A stretch of 64,000 bases of DNA, taken from NCBI GenBank assembly GCA_042434945.1, contig CP170191.1:1488001-1552000 (forward strand), written 5' to 3'. Shown here one piece after another: positions 60,801 through 64,000 of the stretch. The notes under the pieces are model-generated. The model was not told the DNA's origin, searched no databases, and worked only from the letters and a program-made list of their open reading frames with translations. Position 1 is the first letter of the stretch; each line of letters starts with the position of its first letter. This DNA comes from Escherichia hormaechei_A. GTDB lineage: Bacteria; Pseudomonadota; Gammaproteobacteria; Enterobacterales; Enterobacteriaceae. The position numbers were made by a program, and so were the translations under genes.

Positions 60801-61469
60801 GCAACGGCGCGTTCGCTGCTGAGTTTGCAGACTGACGTGAACGGCAACAAGGCATCCATCAACAGCCTGAACCAGACGTTCTCCGATTATCAGCAGGCCA
60901 CGGCCACGCAGATAAACGGTATCACGGCGACCGTCAACGGACACACTTCAGCGATTACCACCAACGCGCAGGCCATTGCGAACGTCAACGGGGACCTGAA
61001 GGCGATGTACAGCATCAAGGTCGGGTTATCCAGCAATGGTCAGTATTACGCGGCAGGGATGGGGATCGGCGTGGAGAATACGCCGTCCGGCATGCAGTCG
61101 CAGGTTATCTTCCTGGCCGACCGCTTTGCGGTGACTCACCAGGCCGGAGCGACCGTTACGCTTCCTTTCGTTATCCAGAATGGGCAGACCATAATTCGGG
61201 ACACGGTCATTGGAGACGGGACGATTGGAAACGCCAAGATCGGCAGCTATATCCAATCTTCAACCTGGGACGGCACCGGGAACGTTGGCTGGCACATCAA
61301 CAAATCAGGCTACGCGACGTTCAACAACGTGACCGTTCGCGGCTCGATTTACGCCACAAACGGTAATTTCTCTTTCAATGGCTCCGGTAACACAACGGTG
61401 ATTAATGGCAACGGTGTAACCGTCAACATTCCCGGAGGTGGCCGCATCGTACTGGGGACGTGGACATAA
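57858..61469 (+). CDS. Host specificity protein J-like (central tail fibre)
   Basis: A 1203-aa lambda gpJ homologue. The N-terminal two thirds carry the conserved tail-tip core, including FKWGWTNNPAWIWFDVLTEP and FGLGRRVTAQMLDKWELY. Fibronectin III-like domains lie about 610-810, then a helical segment rich in Q/N/A (about 830-1030), and a variable receptor-binding end rich in glycine. It decides adsorption. The fibre genes follow at once. Confidence 0.93.
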   Translation: MEAITGAKGGSQKQHTPVEQPDSAQSMARCRMLLALGEGEFAGGLDATSIFLDGTPLGNADGTMNFENVSWEFRPGTQTQTPIPGFPAVENETTVGVSLTKATPWTRALSNTQIDAVLVRIGIPGLQQQENDGDIVGTTVKYHIDLAVDGGAFSTVMTRTVTEKLSSLYELTHRINLPKASTGWQIRVVRDTDDSTSQMLQNKTQVQAITEVIDARLRYPHTALLYVSFNAKSFNNIPKVSCKPKGRIIRIPSNYDPIARTYSGTWDGTFKWGWTNNPAWIWFDVLTEPRFGLGRRVTAQMLDKWELYRIAQRCDQKVPDGKGGDGTEPRFMFDVYIQSQADAWQVIKDIAAGFNGMTFWGNNMFNVVSDMPADTSKLQILTRASVVGKPVYSSGSEKTRFSSALINFSDPDNHYQDRTTAVMFPDLVKQFKFKQTQITAIGCTRESEAQRRGGWAVYSNSLDRIITLQTGLDGYVYVPGTVFAFADERLSGRVYGGRITGYNAGLKAVTTDRGTSAVAGDTLMIRTRGGTVESRVIQAVNGTQLVIATPFTAEPLPNAVFVIDAGQLRLQYFRVTNLRFDDEENTFTITGAEYNASKYDAVDNNARLDTPPISLIPTGLVNQPTNIVVASYDAVRQGQRVATLTASWDAPVDKNGKPQADVIAYRVQWKRGDNEWVNVPETGLRNIEVPGIFEGDYLVRVRAINSGGASSLWATSALTHLKGRAGEVPKPVGLKASEDVVFGINVTWGFPANTGDTLSTELQYSIAADGSNPMLLASVPYPQKLYQQMGLKAGQEFWYQARLVDRIGNQSGWTDWVRGQASIDVSDITDAILEDMKGSDTFKDLIENAVDSNEKIAGMADDIKQANDELAQQAQEIAKNAQDIGKVQTSVTNLSSTVGDVSSSLSKLEQTVATADTALGQRIDNISVSVDGMTGGVKNSAIAIIQGNLAQVAARKTLSASVAGNSAQLDRIDEVIVNEKEATARSLLSLQTDVNGNKASINSLNQTFSDYQQATATQINGITATVNGHTSAITTNAQAIANVNGDLKAMYSIKVGLSSNGQYYAAGMGIGVENTPSGMQSQVIFLADRFAVTHQAGATVTLPFVIQNGQTIIRDTVIGDGTIGNAKIGSYIQSSTWDGTGNVGWHINKSGYATFNNVTVRGSIYATNGNFSFNGSGNTTVINGNGVTVNIPGGGRIVLGTWT

Positions 61470-61470
61470 A

Positions 61471-62436
61471 ATGCCAACAGGATTATTGATAGAGCTTAAT
61501 GATGGTGGAAAGCGCATGGAGATAACGGCGGGCCTGCGGTGCCCGTCGTTTGGAGCCAACTTTGACAGTGGCTACCAGAAAGCCAAGTACGCTGATATTG
61601 CCGGTTATGTTTCCGGGGCGCAGGTGCTATTTATCCCGCATGCGACAGCTTACCTTGATTCAGGGCTGCTTCATAAAATGAACTCGGTCACCATATCCGG
61701 TGGCCGTGTGACGCAGAACTCCACGATGAAGGATGTAAGCATCAGTGAGCGTGAGAGTACTTACACGTTTCCCGGAAGCATCTGGCAGATATTTCCGCCA
61801 GGCCAACGTAAAGGCGAAGGCCTGCTTATTGGTGACAGCACCGACTTCCTGGCGATTACCAATGCCACGCAGTCAGGGCAGTGTATCTGGAAGGGTACCG
61901 TCAATGTCCCCACAGGCGGCTGGGCAGTTCCCACGATAGCGGGGTACGACAAGTCCAAATATATCGTCTTTGGGCGCTGCAATAGCGGTAACACAGTCGA
62001 TTTCGATGGCAACACGGTCAGATTCTTCAGCCCTCCTTCCACGAATGATGACGCTCCGACGACCGGCACGATAGATATTGTCATCTTCGCCAGTGGCGTG
62101 GCGCCGCAGCCGGGCACGGGGTTCAATATCTTCAATGCTGCCGGAGTCTGCACGTTTTCAACGACGAGACGGCCTTTCGTCTACCTCAATCAGCTCTGGA
62201 CGCCTTCAAAAAATGCCGTGAGCATTGGCAGCGGGTATGTTCCGCTGGGTAGATTCGGGCTGATGGCTCACGAAGTTAATGGCATGTACGTGTATCGAAT
62301 GTTCGGAATAAAAATACAGAACGGCAGTGCTTCAGTTCAGGGTGGGAAATATCTGGGGCGCGAGCGGTATGCAATTTTTGGTAATGACACGGTAACGCCA
62401 CTGAACCTTCCCGTTCTTCCCGATATGTACGTCTGA
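61471..62436 (+). CDS. Tail tip accessory or fibre protein (DUF6453-like)
   Basis: A 321-aa beta-rich protein, MPTGLLIELNDGGKRMEITA at its start, ending LNLPVLPDMYV. It starts one base after the J-like gene. Similar proteins follow J in many enterobacterial phages; they are probable structural components, with no proven role. Confidence 0.65.
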   Translation: MPTGLLIELNDGGKRMEITAGLRCPSFGANFDSGYQKAKYADIAGYVSGAQVLFIPHATAYLDSGLLHKMNSVTISGGRVTQNSTMKDVSISERESTYTFPGSIWQIFPPGQRKGEGLLIGDSTDFLAITNATQSGQCIWKGTVNVPTGGWAVPTIAGYDKSKYIVFGRCNSGNTVDFDGNTVRFFSPPSTNDDAPTTGTIDIVIFASGVAPQPGTGFNIFNAAGVCTFSTTRRPFVYLNQLWTPSKNAVSIGSGYVPLGRFGLMAHEVNGMYVYRMFGIKIQNGSASVQGGKYLGRERYAIFGNDTVTPLNLPVLPDMYV

Positions 62437-62457
62437 ATAAACTGTCTTTTAAATCAA

Positions 62458-62479
62458 CCTCGCTCCGGCGGGGTTTTTT
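62458..62479 (+). terminator. Hairpin before the fibre gene
   Basis: CCTCGC-tccg-GCGGGG (one G-U pair) followed by six T. Confidence 0.78.
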
Positions 62480-62495
62480 ATTGCCTGGAGAAAAT

Positions 62496-63806
62496 ATGCT
62501 TTATAACACTGGCACCATCGCCATTAACGGAAATACAGCCACCGGCACCGGCACGAACTGGACGGCACCCGCCAGCCAGATCCGGGTTGGCCAGACGTTG
62601 TTTGTTCTCTCTAACCCGGTACAGATGTTTCAGATCACGGCCATCAACAGTGCGACGTCACTGACGGTAACGCCTGCTGCATCCCCAGCGCTCAGCGGCC
62701 AGAAGTACGGCATTCTTGTTACTGATAGTCTCTCGGTCGACGGCCTGGCGCAGAGCATGTCTCAGCTGATCAACGAGTACGACGAGAGCATCGGCGCGTG
62801 GGAGACGTTCGCCACGACCTCAGCAAACCAGAATATCACCGTTACCATCAACGGCACCGCCGTAACTATCCCTGGCATTGGTAAACTGGCGCAGAAAGGA
62901 AGTAATGGCGCTGTCCCGATTGGGCAGGGTGGGACTGGGGCAACGAATGACGCTGACGCTCGCACAAACCTCGGTTTGGGAGACAGCGCCACCCCCAACT
63001 TCGGAAGCCTCGAAATTGGTGCCAAAAAACCTTCTTCTGCAAGCTTTGTGGATTTCCATTTCCTTGGTACTAACGACTATGACGCGCGCATACTGTGCGG
63101 CGGTAATTCTAATGGTGCTATGGGGAAAGGAGACTTCACATTTTACGCTGGGAAATACGTTTTCATCGGTGATAGCTTTGAGTTTCGTAATCCTATTACC
63201 TGTCAGAATAGCATCAGCGCATCTGCAAAAATTTCGACTACTTCTGATATGGAATGCAAAACTAAAATCGCTGTTTTGGCCCCAGCTGACAATCAAAATG
63301 CTCATGTGTGGTTTTATGGTACAGGTGGGGCGTCCAGAGGAGTAATCTATTCCAGCCAAACAGGGATTATTCAGATCCGCCCTGACAATAATGATAACGG
63401 CGGCTCCAATGGATACTCTTTTGCATTTGGGGCTGATGGTAAGTTTACCTGCGTCACGATGAATCAGACCTCAGACGAGCGCGTGAAATTCGATAAAGAG
63501 CCCGTCAGTGCTGCTCTGGATAAGATATGTTCACTGACGGGCTACACGTTTGGCATTCAGCTCACAGAATCGGAGTCAGTACGCAGCGCAGGCATCATCG
63601 CCCAGGAACTGGAACAGGTTCTGCCCGTTGCTGTGAGTTCTGGTGGGACCGGCACTACGCCAGCAGGAGAGGAAATTAACGACATTAAAACCGTGGACTA
63701 CAGTGCCATGAGCGCCCTGTATGTTGAGGCCATTAAGGAGCTGGCCGAACGGTTAGACCTCATCGAAAAAGAACTGGCTGACCTCCGCGGCTCGACAGTT
63801 GCCTAA
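62496..63806 (+). CDS. Side tail fibre with S74 intramolecular chaperone
   Basis: A 436-aa fibre. The N-terminal part is a beta-rich attachment domain; GQGGTGATNDADARTNLGLG (about 144-163) is a common fibre repeat. The C-terminus has TSDERVKFD, with the Ser-Lys pair spaced as in S74 autoproteases, then RSAGIIAQELEQVLPVAV and a helical tail. The chaperone domain helps trimerisation and cleaves itself off. CTGGAG precedes the chosen ATG. Confidence 0.85.
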   Translation: MLYNTGTIAINGNTATGTGTNWTAPASQIRVGQTLFVLSNPVQMFQITAINSATSLTVTPAASPALSGQKYGILVTDSLSVDGLAQSMSQLINEYDESIGAWETFATTSANQNITVTINGTAVTIPGIGKLAQKGSNGAVPIGQGGTGATNDADARTNLGLGDSATPNFGSLEIGAKKPSSASFVDFHFLGTNDYDARILCGGNSNGAMGKGDFTFYAGKYVFIGDSFEFRNPITCQNSISASAKISTTSDMECKTKIAVLAPADNQNAHVWFYGTGGASRGVIYSSQTGIIQIRPDNNDNGGSNGYSFAFGADGKFTCVTMNQTSDERVKFDKEPVSAALDKICSLTGYTFGIQLTESESVRSAGIIAQELEQVLPVAVSSGGTGTTPAGEEINDIKTVDYSAMSALYVEAIKELAERLDLIEKELADLRGSTVA

Positions 63807-64000
63807 TCTTCTCCATCACTTTGCAAACTGTACTGTTCACGCCTGAAAACTGAATCAGTGGGCATGTCCAGGCGGACATCGATCCAGCTGTTCACCGGCA
63901 CGTCCATCGGTTCCCCTTTTGTTTTGACGATCTCCCCTTCATCGCTCAGCATGTATTTTCGCTTAAACAGGCGGATAGTCAGCTCGCCGTCAGCGGTTTG
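63803..64000 (-). CDS. Hypothetical protein, C-terminal 65 aa only
   Basis: A minus-strand frame open from the window edge to TAG at 63803-63805, giving 65 residues ending EQYSLQSDGED. Its stop overlaps the fibre gene stop tail to tail. It is outside the direction of the late operon, so it is probably lysogen-expressed cargo. No family recognised. Confidence 0.6.
   Translation of the reverse strand, partial: QTADGELTIRLFKRKYMLSDEGEIVKTKGEPMDVPVNSWIDVRLDMPTDSVFRREQYSLQSDGED

Larger units (their letters stand above)
16298..64000. mobile_element. Lambdoid siphovirus prophage (left end to window edge)
   Basis: A continuous phage genome runs from the integrase at 16327 through early, immunity, replication, late-control, lysis, head, tail and fibre genes to the window end. 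It has Rac-like early genes (recE, recT, YdaE, YdaS, YdaT), a Q-type late switch and a lambda-type tail tip. The left junction lies between the rstB start and the int stop (16298-16326). The right attachment site is outside the window. Confidence 0.96.

Overview
The window is from an enterobacterial chromosome (Enterobacteriaceae; Enterobacter, Citrobacter or Leclercia-like, species not resolved). Positions 1-16297 carry a replication-terminus block syntenic with E. coli K-12: rsxA (5' end only), ydgK, cnu, blr, ydgJ, add, malY, malX, malI, ydgA, manA, fumA, fumC, tus with its Ter site, and rstB. The uid and hdhA genes that lie between malI and ydgA in K-12 are absent. Regulation visible here includes two MalI operators and a CRP-like site between malX and malI, a REP element and several intrinsic terminators.

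From about 16298 to the window end (64000) lies a lambdoid siphovirus prophage inserted next to rstB, so that rstB has no rstA beside it; the right end is not in the window. The left early arm (minus strand) resembles Rac: int, xis, a DUF4060 gene, recT, recE, a YdaE-like Cys protein and a 38-aa peptide in the kil position. The immunity region (23515-24992) has a small repressor without a peptidase domain, a YdaS/Cro-like gene and a YdaT-like gene. Three copies of one operator, GTAAA-N7-TTTAC, sit on the left and right early promoters and on the repressor promoter. Replication genes O (with iterons) and P follow.

An AT-rich cargo segment (26700-31400) contains an Ivy-type lysozyme inhibitor, a second divergent Ivy, a putative PliG/PliI-type inhibitor in an operon with a LuxR-type regulator and a small lipoprotein, and hchA (Hsp31). 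A third Ivy homologue lies just before the terminase genes. A LexA-boxed dinI-like gene, DUF1367, rusA and a zinc-finger Q antiterminator lead into the late promoter and tR' region.

The region between Q and the terminase (34300-40290) holds the lysis genes (two holin-like proteins, GH19 endolysin, Rz/Rz1) and four copies of a structured, apparently noncoding RNA element. Its closing helix covaries between copies. A duplicated block with a decayed Rz1 is also present.

The structural genes (40294-63806) encode terminase, a DUF4055 portal, a MuF-like protein, scaffold, capsid, connectors, tail tube, tail chaperones, tape measure and a lambda-type M-L-K-I-J tail tip with an S74-type fibre. Two -1 frameshift sites are seen: one would add a bacterial Ig-like domain to the capsid protein, the other fuses the tail chaperones. 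The tape measure gene is broken at a run of eight G. A two-gene HEPN cassette with its own promoter and terminators is inserted between tape measure and gpM.
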